DNA of 64,000 nt from Ruminococcaceae bacterium UBA1767 (lineage in GTDB: Bacteria; Bacillota; Clostridia; Oscillospirales; Acutalibacteraceae): NCBI GenBank assembly GCA_002315505.1, contig DCGX01000074.1, forward strand, positions 4,756 through 68,755. The letters run 5' to 3'. Shown piece by piece: positions 52,913 to 61,629 of the stretch. Both the position numbers and the translations under genes were made by a program. The notes under the pieces are model-generated. The model worked only from the letters and a program-made list of their open reading frames with translations. It did no database searches and was not told the DNA's origin. Position 1 is the stretch's first letter; each line of letters begins with the position of its first letter.

Positions 52913-53647
52913 TTGATAGATATACATTGCCATATTTTAAACGGAGTTGATGATGGCTCTATGTCCGAAGCTGAATCATTGGTAATGGCAGAATCGGCGA
53001 GTGACGGAGGAACAAGGGCTATTGTTGCAACGTCGCATTATTTTAACGAATATCAGTGCGAAAAGCTCCTTTCTAAAAAAGAGATTAAAGAAAAATTTCG
53101 TGATTTAAAAAGATATTTTGAACGTGTTAAAGCACCTGTAAATCTGTATCTCGGCAGTGAGCAATATGGCGTGAACAACATATATTCACTCATTGAAAAT
53201 GATGAGCTGATAACAATTAATGACTCGAAATATCTTCTTATCGAGTTCAGCCTTGATGATGAAATTGAGCGTGCCAAGTATGTAATCAGCCAGTTTGAGG
53301 ACACAGGAATTATTCCGGTAATTGCTCATCCTGAAAGGTACGAATTCGTTCAGGATGATATTACAAATGTTTTTTGGTTTTTGAGAAAAAATTGCCTTCT
53401 TCAGGTAAACAAGGGCAGTATTATAGGTCGTTTCGGTGCTGAGGCTGAGCACACAGCTATGAGAATTCTGAGAGAAAGAGTTGCGCACGCAGTTGCCTCC
53501 GATGCTCATGGCCCTTATCAGAGAACAGCCAATTTATCTGAGGCTTTTGAAAGAGTTTGTTTTGAATTAGGTGATTCTTATGCGGATTATCTGTTTTACG
53601 ATACTCCCGACAGAATCGTTCATAATAAATATATTGAGAGATATTAA
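52913..53647 (+). CDS. CpsB/CapC-type tyrosine-protein phosphatase (PHP family)
   Basis: 244 residues from a TTG with AAGGAG 8 nt upstream. The metal-binding motifs are DIHCHILNGVDDGS at the N-terminus, a Glu in LGSEQY near 82, AHPERY near 143, and SDAHG near 200, as in manganese-dependent CpsB/Wzb-like phosphatases. CpsB dephosphorylates the tyrosine-rich tail of the capsule tyrosine kinase. Two such kinases follow at 54479 and 55967, so this is very likely their shared phosphatase. Confidence 0.88.
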   Translation: MIDIHCHILNGVDDGSMSEAESLVMAESASDGGTRAIVATSHYFNEYQCEKLLSKKEIKEKFRDLKRYFERVKAPVNLYLGSEQYGVNNIYSLIENDELITINDSKYLLIEFSLDDEIERAKYVISQFEDTGIIPVIAHPERYEFVQDDITNVFWFLRKNCLLQVNKGSIIGRFGAEAEHTAMRILRERVAHAVASDAHGPYQRTANLSEAFERVCFELGDSYADYLFYDTPDRIVHNKYIERY

Positions 53648-53659
53648 CGGTGAGGTATT

Positions 53660-54475
53660 ATGAGAATAGTCAGAGTAGTAGTATGTGCGTTGTTTGTTGT
53701 TTCGCTCGCACTTTTCGGATATGTCAAAGCTACAAAAAGCGAAGATAAATCCGTTCCGAAAATAATATGTGATTCTCCGGTACTTTATATGTCCGTTGAG
53801 GACGATGAGAGTGTACTTCTTTCTCATGTAAAGGCACAGGATGGTAAGGACGGAGATTTGACAAAGAAGGTTATTATTGAATCTACATCGGCATTTATCA
53901 GCTTCGGTAAGGTTAATGTAACCTTTGCCGTATGCGATTCTAATGACAATGTTTCGAAATTAGTTGTTCCTGTGGTTTATTCGGATTACAAAAGTCCGAG
54001 AATAGAGCTTCTTGATGATTTTGTATTTGCAACAGGAAAGGGCGTAAATATTAAAGATAATATTATTGTTACCGACTCATTAGATGGTGACATTACAGAC
54101 AGACTTATTGTTCTTGCAAACGGAGCTGATTTATTCAACTCGGGCGAATATCCGCTTACTCTTAAAATCACAAACAGTAAGAGCTATACCTTCACAGCGG
54201 ACATTGATCTTATTATGACTGAGCAGCTTGAAGACGGCTACAGTGTTGACCTTAAAGAGTATCTCATTTATCGCAAGGTCGGTGAAGCTGTAGATTATAA
54301 CAGTTACATCAAAACAGCATCTGTTCCGTATAACGCAGCAGAGAATTATACAATTACAATAAATTCAGACGAAGTTGATACTACGAAGGCGGGAACATAT
54401 AACGTTTTCTATTATCAGAAGGTTGGAAACGAAATCAAATCGATGACGAGATTGATTGTCATCTATGAGGAGTAA
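53660..54475 (+). CDS. Membrane-anchored protein with Ig-like (DUF5011/HYR-like) repeats
   Basis: 271 residues. One N-terminal membrane segment or signal anchor at about 5-22. The outside part has three similar beta domains, with recurring Asp-Gly-Asp elements (AQDGKDGDLTKKVIIES and TDSLDGDITDRLIVLANG), as in bacterial Ig-like DUF5011 domains. No enzyme motif. It lies between the CpsB phosphatase and the first Wzz-kinase, spaced by 3-12 bp, so it is made together with the capsule-assembly machine. It may help to hold the polymer or the complex at the cell surface. Confidence 0.72.
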   Translation: MRIVRVVVCALFVVSLALFGYVKATKSEDKSVPKIICDSPVLYMSVEDDESVLLSHVKAQDGKDGDLTKKVIIESTSAFISFGKVNVTFAVCDSNDNVSKLVVPVVYSDYKSPRIELLDDFVFATGKGVNIKDNIIVTDSLDGDITDRLIVLANGADLFNSGEYPLTLKITNSKSYTFTADIDLIMTEQLEDGYSVDLKEYLIYRKVGEAVDYNSYIKTASVPYNAAENYTITINSDEVDTTKAGTYNVFYYQKVGNEIKSMTRLIVIYEE

Positions 54476-54478
54476 GCA

Positions 54479-55945
54479 ATGAAAGAATTTAAACTCTCAA
54501 ATATCAGTTCTTACATACTGGCAAGAGATTTTGTACGTAATTTTTTTCTGTACATATTAGCATTTTTTATCGGTGTTTTCGGTGTGAATGTGTATTCCGA
54601 ATTGGTTTATGTTCCGGAATACACCAGTAAGATGACCGTTTCTGTCAGCACGACGACGATGTATGCTCAGTTTTATGATGACTTGAGCAATACAATCGAA
54701 ATTGCAGAGGTTTTGAAGAATGTTTTTGATTCTGATGTTTTAAAGGCAAGGGTTGAAGAGCAGACAGGACAGACCTTTACTGCAAAGGTTTCTGCATCAA
54801 CAACTCCGAAAACAAACTTTATTACAATTTCGGTTGTCGATAAGTCACCGCAAAAAGCATACGAAACTCTTGTTGCAGTTTATGACAACTATGATAAGGT
54901 TTTCAACAACAGTGTATTTGAAAATACAAGAACAAATATCATCACACCTCCGTCTATGCCGATGAGAGCAAGCAACACAAAGCTCGGGCTGAATTTTGGT
55001 ATTAAAATAGGACTTCTTCTTTCGGTTTTGGTAATGTGCCTTGTTTTGTTTCTCTCATTTATGCGTGATACGGTTAAAAAAGAGGAGGACGTTGAAGCCT
55101 CGATTGATGCAGAATTACTTGGTGTTGTTTACTACGAAAAGTACAGAAAAAATTCCCTTAAAGCGAATGTTAACAAATCAAATCTTCTTATTGTTTCCAA
55201 CGCAACTGTCAGCTACAACTTTGTTGAATCAATCAAGAAGATTGCTATCAAGGTAATGTATAAGCTCAAAGGAAAGCACGCAAAGAAGGTACTTATCACC
55301 AGTGTTGACCAGCACGAAGGAAAATCAACTCTTTCAGTTTCCTTAGCTGTTCAGATGGCAAAAGAAGGTGCTAAGGTTCTTTTAATTGACGCCGACCTCA
55401 GAAAGCCTGCTGTTCCGTATTTCTTCCCGGATATTACATTTGACGAAAATACCAGCTTGTTTGAATATCTGAGGGGCAATATCGGAAGTGAAAATCTTAT
55501 TCATCATGACGTTGCAGATGAGATTGATGTTATTTCATCTAATACCGGTCATATGAAGACGGCTGAAGCACTTCACAAGGGCAGACTTAAAAAATTGCTT
55601 AATGAGGTTGAGGACCAATACGATATTATTGTTATTGATACTGCTCCTATGTCGCTTGTTGCGGATACAGAGCAGATTGCGGATATGGTTGATTTGTCAG
55701 TTCTTGTTCTTTCTCAGGACAGAATGCCGATTCCCGAAATCAATGAAACAATTGACGTTCTCAATGCTTCCAACTCGGAATTCTTCGGCTGTATTTTAAA
55801 CAGTGTAAAAACGCTTTCGGGTGTTATTACAAGAGGAAATCACGGTGTTAAGTTATCCGAACATTTCGGTAACGCTATGGGTGGCTATGGCTACGGCTAC
55901 GGTTATGGCTATGGTTATGGTTATGGCAATTCAAAAGATAAGTAA
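54479..55945 (+). CDS. Polysaccharide chain-length regulator fused to BY-kinase (Wzz/Wzc-like), first copy
   Basis: 488 residues. The Wzz part has membrane segments at about 20-42 and 168-190 with a 125-residue outside domain. The cytoplasmic kinase has Walker A DQHEGKST (about 277-284), Walker A' LLIDADLRKP (about 301-310) and Walker B DIIVIDTAP (about 382-390), the bacterial tyrosine kinase set. The tail (about 466-484) is almost pure Gly-Tyr, MGGYGYGYGYGYGYG, where autophosphorylation normally occurs. This fuses the CpsC and CpsD functions that are separate in many Gram-positives. It controls polymer length and export. A second paralogue follows 21 bp downstream. Confidence 0.9.
   Translation: MKEFKLSNISSYILARDFVRNFFLYILAFFIGVFGVNVYSELVYVPEYTSKMTVSVSTTTMYAQFYDDLSNTIEIAEVLKNVFDSDVLKARVEEQTGQTFTAKVSASTTPKTNFITISVVDKSPQKAYETLVAVYDNYDKVFNNSVFENTRTNIITPPSMPMRASNTKLGLNFGIKIGLLLSVLVMCLVLFLSFMRDTVKKEEDVEASIDAELLGVVYYEKYRKNSLKANVNKSNLLIVSNATVSYNFVESIKKIAIKVMYKLKGKHAKKVLITSVDQHEGKSTLSVSLAVQMAKEGAKVLLIDADLRKPAVPYFFPDITFDENTSLFEYLRGNIGSENLIHHDVADEIDVISSNTGHMKTAEALHKGRLKKLLNEVEDQYDIIVIDTAPMSLVADTEQIADMVDLSVLVLSQDRMPIPEINETIDVLNASNSEFFGCILNSVKTLSGVITRGNHGVKLSEHFGNAMGGYGYGYGYGYGYGYGNSKDK
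55882..55928 (+). repeat. Gly-Tyr hexanucleotide repeat in the first kinase tail
   Basis: Seven or so repeats of GGY-TAY codons encode alternating Gly and Tyr at the C-terminus of the kinase. Third bases vary between C and T, so it is a protein-level repeat that has diverged slightly at DNA level. Confidence 0.8.
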
Positions 55946-55966
55946 TCCATTTTTAGAGGTAGTTAA

Positions 55967-57838
55967 ATGAGTGACAATAATACAAAACAAGAAAACACGA
56001 AGGCTACAAGCTCTGCGGATTCGTTTGAATTTAATCTTGAGGCTTTTATAAGCAACATGATTTTGTATTTAAAACGATTTTGGGCATTTGTGGCTGTATT
56101 AGTTGTTATCTTTTCTGTTGGAGAATATGCACTTGCAAGGAAGAATTTTGTACCTGAGTACAAATCCTCTGTTTCGTTTGCAATTTCCACGATTACATCA
56201 GGCTCAACAAGTATAGCGGGTGCGTGTGAATATTCCAACAGATATTCAAGCTCGGCTGTATCATCTCAAATCGGTAATACATTCGGATATATTCTTGAAA
56301 GTGACCTTATGATGAGTGTTATCAAGGCTGACCTGAATGTATCATTTCTTAATGCAAAAATAACAGCTAATGCGATTGAATCAACTAATATTTTCAAGGT
56401 ATCTGTTACAAGTCCATCGGCACAGACAGCATATGACGTGGTCAACTCTATTGTTCGAAATTATCCGAGAGTATCTGACTATGTTGTCGGCGACACGGAT
56501 ATGGAAATTTATGTTAAGCCGAAGCTCGCAGAGGAACCTTCAAATGCGATGTCATGGAAAAAGAAGGTTGTCATTGCGGCAGGTGTCGGCGGCATGCTCG
56601 GACTTGCAGTTCTTGCGATATTCTCATTGTTGAGAAATACAATTAAACGTAAGAGTGATATTAAATACAAGTTCAATCGTGAGGTACTCGCAGAAATCCC
56701 GTATGTTCAAATTAAAAAGCGTACCAAGGGTAAACGAATTCCTCTGGTTATCTCTCCGAGAATGCCTGCGTTTGCCGAAGCATATCGTACGTTGAAAAAA
56801 CGACTTCTTGACAACGAAAACAATAAGGTTATTGCTATTACGTCAACTCTTCCGGGAGAAGGTAAGACAACAGTTGCATTTAACCTTGCCTATACACTCT
56901 CAATGAACGGCGTTAAGGTTGCTCTTATAGATTTCGACTTTCAGAAGAACAGTATTGCTTCATTTATCGAAACGGGCGACATTGTTCCGGGTATTACGGA
57001 TATTGACTGTAAGATTTCAAAGCTTGATAGTATAGCGTATGTAAATGAAGATAACAAGCATCTTACAATTTACCCTGCGGGAAATATTAAGACAACTGTT
57101 ACTGTTGACAATCTCAGCGGAATTGTCGATTTCCTCAAACCGAAATTCGATTACATAATAATTGATATGCCACCATGCGGTGTTGTGGCACAGGCAGGTA
57201 TTATGACTTCACTTGCCGACCAGACATTATTTGTTATCAAAATGGATTATGCTTCTGTTTCAAAAATCAAGAATGCAGTCAGTTATCTTAGCTTGTGTAG
57301 TGAAGATTTCAAGATAATTTACAATGGCTCGGCTTCGAATAATCTGTTTGGCGGAAAGAAGCACTATGGTTATTCCTACAGCAGTAAATACGGTAGTCAT
57401 TACGGAAAGAATCGCTATGGCAAAAAATACGGCTACGGAAAGAGCTACGGAAAAGGCTACGGCTATGGTGAAGGCGAAGGTAAAGGCTACGGCTATGGTT
57501 ACGGTAAGGGCTATGGCTACGGCTATGGTTATGGCGGCTACGGAAAAGGCTATGGCTACGGTTATGGTTACGGTGGTTACGGAAAAGGCTATGGCTACGG
57601 TTATGGTTACGGCGGTTACGGAAAAGGCTATGGCTACGGTTATGGTTACGGTGGCTACGGAAAAGGTTATGGTTACGGTTATGGTTATGGCGGCTATGGA
57701 GAAAAGCATAAGCATAAGCATAAATCCGAATCAGATACAAAGCACAGGTTCAGTGTTAAGGATTTGACACAAAGACGCAGTAAAAAGGATAAAAAAGCAA
57801 GGAGCGATGCAAATGAACAACAAAGAGAAAACGATTGA
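55967..57838 (+). CDS. Wzz/BY-kinase fusion, second copy, with about 115-residue Gly-Tyr tail
   Basis: 623 residues. The Wzz part has membrane segments at about 40-57 and 200-222. The kinase has Walker A TLPGEGKTT (about 295-303), Walker A' ALIDFDFQK (about 319-327; Phe in place of the usual Ala of DAD) and Walker B DYIIIDMPP (about 395-403). From about 463 to 578 the protein is a low-complexity Gly/Tyr/Lys tail with four exact-length 13-residue repeats (GGYGKGYGYGYGY). It is followed by a His-Lys run (KHKHKHK) and a very basic end. The tail has several times more tyrosines than typical kinase tails. The end overlaps the next gene by 26 bases. Confidence 0.9.
   Translation: MSDNNTKQENTKATSSADSFEFNLEAFISNMILYLKRFWAFVAVLVVIFSVGEYALARKNFVPEYKSSVSFAISTITSGSTSIAGACEYSNRYSSSAVSSQIGNTFGYILESDLMMSVIKADLNVSFLNAKITANAIESTNIFKVSVTSPSAQTAYDVVNSIVRNYPRVSDYVVGDTDMEIYVKPKLAEEPSNAMSWKKKVVIAAGVGGMLGLAVLAIFSLLRNTIKRKSDIKYKFNREVLAEIPYVQIKKRTKGKRIPLVISPRMPAFAEAYRTLKKRLLDNENNKVIAITSTLPGEGKTTVAFNLAYTLSMNGVKVALIDFDFQKNSIASFIETGDIVPGITDIDCKISKLDSIAYVNEDNKHLTIYPAGNIKTTVTVDNLSGIVDFLKPKFDYIIIDMPPCGVVAQAGIMTSLADQTLFVIKMDYASVSKIKNAVSYLSLCSEDFKIIYNGSASNNLFGGKKHYGYSYSSKYGSHYGKNRYGKKYGYGKSYGKGYGYGEGEGKGYGYGYGKGYGYGYGYGGYGKGYGYGYGYGGYGKGYGYGYGYGGYGKGYGYGYGYGGYGKGYGYGYGYGGYGEKHKHKHKSESDTKHRFSVKDLTQRRSKKDKKARSDANEQQREND
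57533..57688 (+). repeat. Four tandem 39-bp repeats encoding a Gly-Tyr-Lys unit
   Basis: Units begin at 57533, 57572, 57611 and 57650. Each encodes GGYGKGYGYGYGY; bases differ mostly at third positions. Less regular Gly-Tyr sequence extends upstream to about 57426. Long in-frame tandem repeats of this kind can gain or lose units by slippage. Confidence 0.9.
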
Positions 57839-59213
57839 AAAACTCACTAAAGCAATACTTTTGATTCTTCAGGCTGCTGCATTTCTTACAGTCTGGCAGA
57901 AAAAGTACAATGTTTACCTTGCAAAGGCATATCTTTTCAAAGGAAATGCACTTATCCTGCTTATTTTCATTTCGATATTGTATCTTTGCTATAAATCTCT
58001 CGGCGCATTTAACAGCAGGGTAAATAATGTTTACAATCTGCTTGTTTCACATGCTGTTTCCAACACAGTTACAGACGCATTGATGTACATCATGTTTATC
58101 TTTATTTTCAGAAAACCTACGAGTATTAAAAAAATAATTTTTATCTTTGTGTTGAATGTTGCGGTTTCACTGGTATGGATTTTCTTAAGTAAGTTGGTTT
58201 ATAAAAAGACGTGCAGAGGCAGAAATTGCTTACTCTTTTATTCAACAGATGACCCTGAATACATAAAAGATAAATTCGAGCAAAGAAAAGACCAGTTTAT
58301 CGTTAAAAATGCAGTTAGTGTGCAGGATATTGAAAGCTTTGATAAAAACGAGCTGAAAAATTACGATAGCGTTATTATTGCATATATGCCGAGTGATTAC
58401 AGAAACGAGATACTCAAGATGTGTTTTGAGGTTGGTGTTGAAGTTATTATCTCACCGAAGGTTTCGGATGTTCTTGTCAGAGGTGCAAGAGAGCTTAATA
58501 TTATCGACCAGCCGCTGTATGTTCTCAGTGACAGTGCAATGTCGATAGGCGAGGGTATTATCAAGAGAATTTTTGATATTGCTTTTTCGGCCTTTGGTCT
58601 TATTGTTGCCAGTCCTGTTATGTTGCTTACCGCCTTAGCAATTAAAATTGAAGACGGAGGACCTGTATTCTATAAGCAGAACAGGTGCACAATCGGCGGC
58701 CGTGAATTTAAGATTATTAAATTCCGCAGTATGATTGTTAATGCTGAAAAGAATAATAAGGCACAGCTTGCATCAAAGAACGACAGTCGAATCACTAAGG
58801 TCGGTGCTTTTATTCGTGCAACAAGAATAGATGAGCTTCCACAGCTTATTAATATAATCAAGGGTGATATGTCCGTTGTCGGACCGAGACCTGAGAGAAA
58901 AGAGCTTATTGATGATTATTCCAAGTATGTTGAAGCTTTCCCATACAGAATGAAGGTTAAAGCAGGACTTACAGGCTATGCTCAGCTTTTCGGAAAATAC
59001 AACTCAAATCCGTACAACAAGTTACTTTTTGATCTTATGTATGTTCAGAAATTCTCAATTCTTCTTGATTTTGAATTGATTTTACTTACCTTGAAGATTG
59101 TATTTATCAAGGAAAGCACAGAAGGTGTTGATGAGGAATTCGAGGCATTTATTGAGAATTTCAAAAGGACAAACGGACTTAAAGAAAATGAATTTACTGA
59201 AAAAGAAGGATAA
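57813..59213 (+). CDS. Initiating sugar-1-phosphate transferase (polyprenyl-phosphate glycosylphosphotransferase)
   Basis: 466 residues from the ATG at 57813, 8 nt after GGAG; the ATG at 57807 is too close to that site. Four to five N-terminal membrane segments (about 15-150) and a cytoplasmic nucleotide-binding-like part are followed by the catalytic domain. Its signatures are KRIFDIAFSAFGLIVASPVM, FKIIKFRSM, RIDELPQL and MSVVGPRPERKELI. This family moves a sugar-1-phosphate from UDP-sugar to undecaprenyl phosphate, the first step of repeat-unit assembly. The start lies inside the end of the kinase gene, suggesting coupled translation. Confidence 0.92.
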   Translation: MNNKEKTIEKLTKAILLILQAAAFLTVWQKKYNVYLAKAYLFKGNALILLIFISILYLCYKSLGAFNSRVNNVYNLLVSHAVSNTVTDALMYIMFIFIFRKPTSIKKIIFIFVLNVAVSLVWIFLSKLVYKKTCRGRNCLLFYSTDDPEYIKDKFEQRKDQFIVKNAVSVQDIESFDKNELKNYDSVIIAYMPSDYRNEILKMCFEVGVEVIISPKVSDVLVRGARELNIIDQPLYVLSDSAMSIGEGIIKRIFDIAFSAFGLIVASPVMLLTALAIKIEDGGPVFYKQNRCTIGGREFKIIKFRSMIVNAEKNNKAQLASKNDSRITKVGAFIRATRIDELPQLINIIKGDMSVVGPRPERKELIDDYSKYVEAFPYRMKVKAGLTGYAQLFGKYNSNPYNKLLFDLMYVQKFSILLDFELILLTLKIVFIKESTEGVDEEFEAFIENFKRTNGLKENEFTEKEG

Positions 59214-59215
59214 TA

Positions 59216-60076
59216 ATGGCAAATCAAATTTCAAAGCAGAATGCACAGATTTTATTGCTAAATCTTTTTATTGAATTACAGGAGCAGTGCAGGGCCGCAG
59301 GTGTGCATTATTATGCAGTTGCGGGTACTCTTCTTGGCTCGGTGCGTCACGATGGATTTATTCCGTGGGACGATGATATTGATGTTGTAATAATGCGTGA
59401 GGATTATGATAAGCTCGTTGGATATCTTGAAAAGAATCTCAGCGATGAGTACTGCGTCGTTACACGAGAAAACAGCAAGTATTATTTCCAGGAATATCCG
59501 AAGCTCTGTTATAAAAACAAAAAAGGTGTTCCGAGTGAGCTTTGCATTGATATTTTTGTATATGATTCAAGTGATATTTCAAAGAAGCTTACAAGAAAAA
59601 TTCAGAACAAGGGACTCTATTTTGTTTTTGCCGTAAAGCGATATAAGGTTCAGAAGGAAAAAGGACTTAAAATGAGTGTTTCGAATAAGGCACTCAGAAC
59701 GGCAACAGGCATGGTTGCTTCTTTGTGCTCTTACAAAAATGTTGAAAAAGCCTTTAACAGACTCCTTTCACTTTCGTCTGACGATAAAAGCGAATATATT
59801 ACAAACTGGGGTTCGCATTATCATTACGAAAAGTCAACATATAAACGCTCAGTTTTCGGTGAACCAAAACAGCTTCTGTTTGAAGGTATTGAAATGGATG
59901 TGCCTTCAGAGTATGAAACCTTCCTTTTGCAGACCTATGGTAAGAATTATATGGCACTTCCTCCCGAGGATAAAAGAATTTGCCACGGAAATTCGGCTGT
60001 CGGCTGTGAAGATGTTGATATTGAAAAAGCTGCTGCAAGAGTTGAAAAACGAAAAGCAGAATGCAGGAGGAGCTAA
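59216..60076 (+). CDS. LicD-family phosphotransferase
   Basis: 286 residues. The LicD/fukutin-like nucleotidyltransferase core is clear: YAVAGTLLGSVRHDGFIPWDDDIDVVIMRED, with the catalytic Asp pair in DDDIDV at about 47-52. LicD enzymes move phosphocholine from CDP-choline onto cell-surface sugars; relatives use CDP-ribitol or CDP-glycerol. The first gene of this operon makes CDP-glycerol, and no choline-activation genes are visible, so glycerol-phosphate transfer is a reasonable inference. Starts 2 bp after the sugar transferase. Confidence 0.88.
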   Translation: MANQISKQNAQILLLNLFIELQEQCRAAGVHYYAVAGTLLGSVRHDGFIPWDDDIDVVIMREDYDKLVGYLEKNLSDEYCVVTRENSKYYFQEYPKLCYKNKKGVPSELCIDIFVYDSSDISKKLTRKIQNKGLYFVFAVKRYKVQKEKGLKMSVSNKALRTATGMVASLCSYKNVEKAFNRLLSLSSDDKSEYITNWGSHYHYEKSTYKRSVFGEPKQLLFEGIEMDVPSEYETFLLQTYGKNYMALPPEDKRICHGNSAVGCEDVDIEKAAARVEKRKAECRRS

Positions 60077-60078
60077 AG

Positions 60079-61620
60079 GTGTCAGATTCCAGAACTAAAA
60101 ATTCAGCCCGTAATGCGGCTGTTTCAATCGGATTTTATGCGGTTTACACCCTGATGAGCTTTATCGTAAGAAAGATTTTTATCGATGCTCTTGGAAATGA
60201 CTATCTTAGTGTAAGCGGTCTTTTTTCAAATATTCTTACAATGCTTTCGTTTGCAGAGCTCGGAATCGGAAACGCTATTATATTCAATTTGTATAGGCCT
60301 ATCGCAATTGGTGATAAGGAAAAAATAAAGTCGCTGATGAAGCTGTATCAGAAGGCGTATACAATTATCGGTACAGGCGTTTTTGTTGTCGGACTTTGTC
60401 TTATTCCGTTTCTGGATTATCTTATCAAGGGCGAAACACCTGATATAAAAGAGAACATAATTCTTTTATACGTTCTTTATCTTTTTAATACTGCTTCATC
60501 GTATTTCTTCTCGTACAAGCAGGCTATTATTACGGCAAATCAAAAGAATTATATTGTTTCGGCATACACAAATTCCTTCAGAATTATTCAGATGGTTTTT
60601 CAGGGAATATTCCTGTATGTTACACATAATTTCCTTGTATATCTTCTTATTCAGATTGCCTGTACCATTATTAATAATGCTATGCTGGCAAGAAAATCCA
60701 ATAAACTTTATCCGTTTATGTGTGAAAAGGAATATACCCCGATTTCCAAAGAGGAAAGAAAAACTGTTTTTACAAATGTTAAAGCACTTTTCTTTTACAA
60801 GCTCGGCTCAACTGTTTTAAACGGAACAAACAATATAATTATGACAAAGGTTATTACCTTGTCGTCAGTCGGACTTGTTTCAAACTATGGAATGATAATA
60901 ACCGCAGTTTCTGCAATTGTTGATCAGATTCCGAATGCTGTTGTTGCGTCTGTAGGAAATCTGAATGCGTCAGAAAGCAACGAAAAGAAATACAAAATTT
61001 TCAGAGTAATGCTCTTTGTTTGCGTATGGCTATACGGCTTTTGCGCATCGGGAGTTTACTGGTTTTCGAATGATTTTGTCAGCATCGTTTTCGGCAAGGA
61101 ATGGGTGATTGATCCGATAGTTGTATTTGCTTTGGCACTTCATTTCTACGTCAGCAGCGTCAGTCAGCCGTCTTATACATATAGAACAACACTTGGATAT
61201 TTTGTTCAGGGTCGTTTTGCTCCTCTCGCGGCTTCCGTAATTAATGTTGTTCTTTCAATTGTTCTCGGAAAAACAATCGGTCTTTCCGGTATTTTCTTCG
61301 CAACATCAATCGCTAGATTCTTTACAATGGGACTTATTGATCCGATTTTGATTTATAAGAAATGCTTTAAGAAGAATCCGGTTATTTATTATATAAGATA
61401 TTTTGTTTATATTGGTATTATATTGGCAATTTCGTTTGTATCAGGTTTTGCAATTAAACTGATACCTGTTGACGGAATTATCGGATTTGCCGTTAAAATA
61501 ATTGTTTTCACAATTATATTCAATGCATTGACACTTTTAGTCTCATTTAAAACGGAAGAATTCAAGTATATAAAAAATGATGTTTTAGGGAATGTAATTA
61601 AAAAAGTATTACATAAATAA
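60079..61620 (+). CDS. Wzx-type oligosaccharide flippase
   Basis: 513 residues from a GTG at 60079; GGAGG at 60066-60070 is 8 nt upstream, so the overlapping ATG at 60061 is not used. Twelve to fourteen hydrophobic segments, with RNAAVSIGFYAVYTLMSFIVRKIFI at the start and GLFSNILTMLSFAELGIGNAI after it, typical of polysaccharide transporters of the MOP superfamily. It would flip lipid-linked repeat units to the outer membrane face for the EpsG-like polymerase. Confidence 0.88.
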   Translation: MSDSRTKNSARNAAVSIGFYAVYTLMSFIVRKIFIDALGNDYLSVSGLFSNILTMLSFAELGIGNAIIFNLYRPIAIGDKEKIKSLMKLYQKAYTIIGTGVFVVGLCLIPFLDYLIKGETPDIKENIILLYVLYLFNTASSYFFSYKQAIITANQKNYIVSAYTNSFRIIQMVFQGIFLYVTHNFLVYLLIQIACTIINNAMLARKSNKLYPFMCEKEYTPISKEERKTVFTNVKALFFYKLGSTVLNGTNNIIMTKVITLSSVGLVSNYGMIITAVSAIVDQIPNAVVASVGNLNASESNEKKYKIFRVMLFVCVWLYGFCASGVYWFSNDFVSIVFGKEWVIDPIVVFALALHFYVSSVSQPSYTYRTTLGYFVQGRFAPLAASVINVVLSIVLGKTIGLSGIFFATSIARFFTMGLIDPILIYKKCFKKNPVIYYIRYFVYIGIILAISFVSGFAIKLIPVDGIIGFAVKIIVFTIIFNALTLLVSFKTEEFKYIKNDVLGNVIKKVLHK

Positions 61621-61629
61621 GGAAGAAAA

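Noticed and set aside
57426..57700. CRISPR-like or intergenic repeat array
   Set aside because: Units are directly adjacent without unique spacers, lie wholly inside a coding frame, and differ at third codon positions, so they are coding repeats.
57260..57767. Long overlapping reading frames on both strands across the kinase tail
   Set aside because: They come from reading the Gly-Tyr repeat in other frames and on the other strand. The composition is low-complexity (Ala-Thr-Met or Arg-Asn-His), and the kinase frame is supported by its intact upstream domains.
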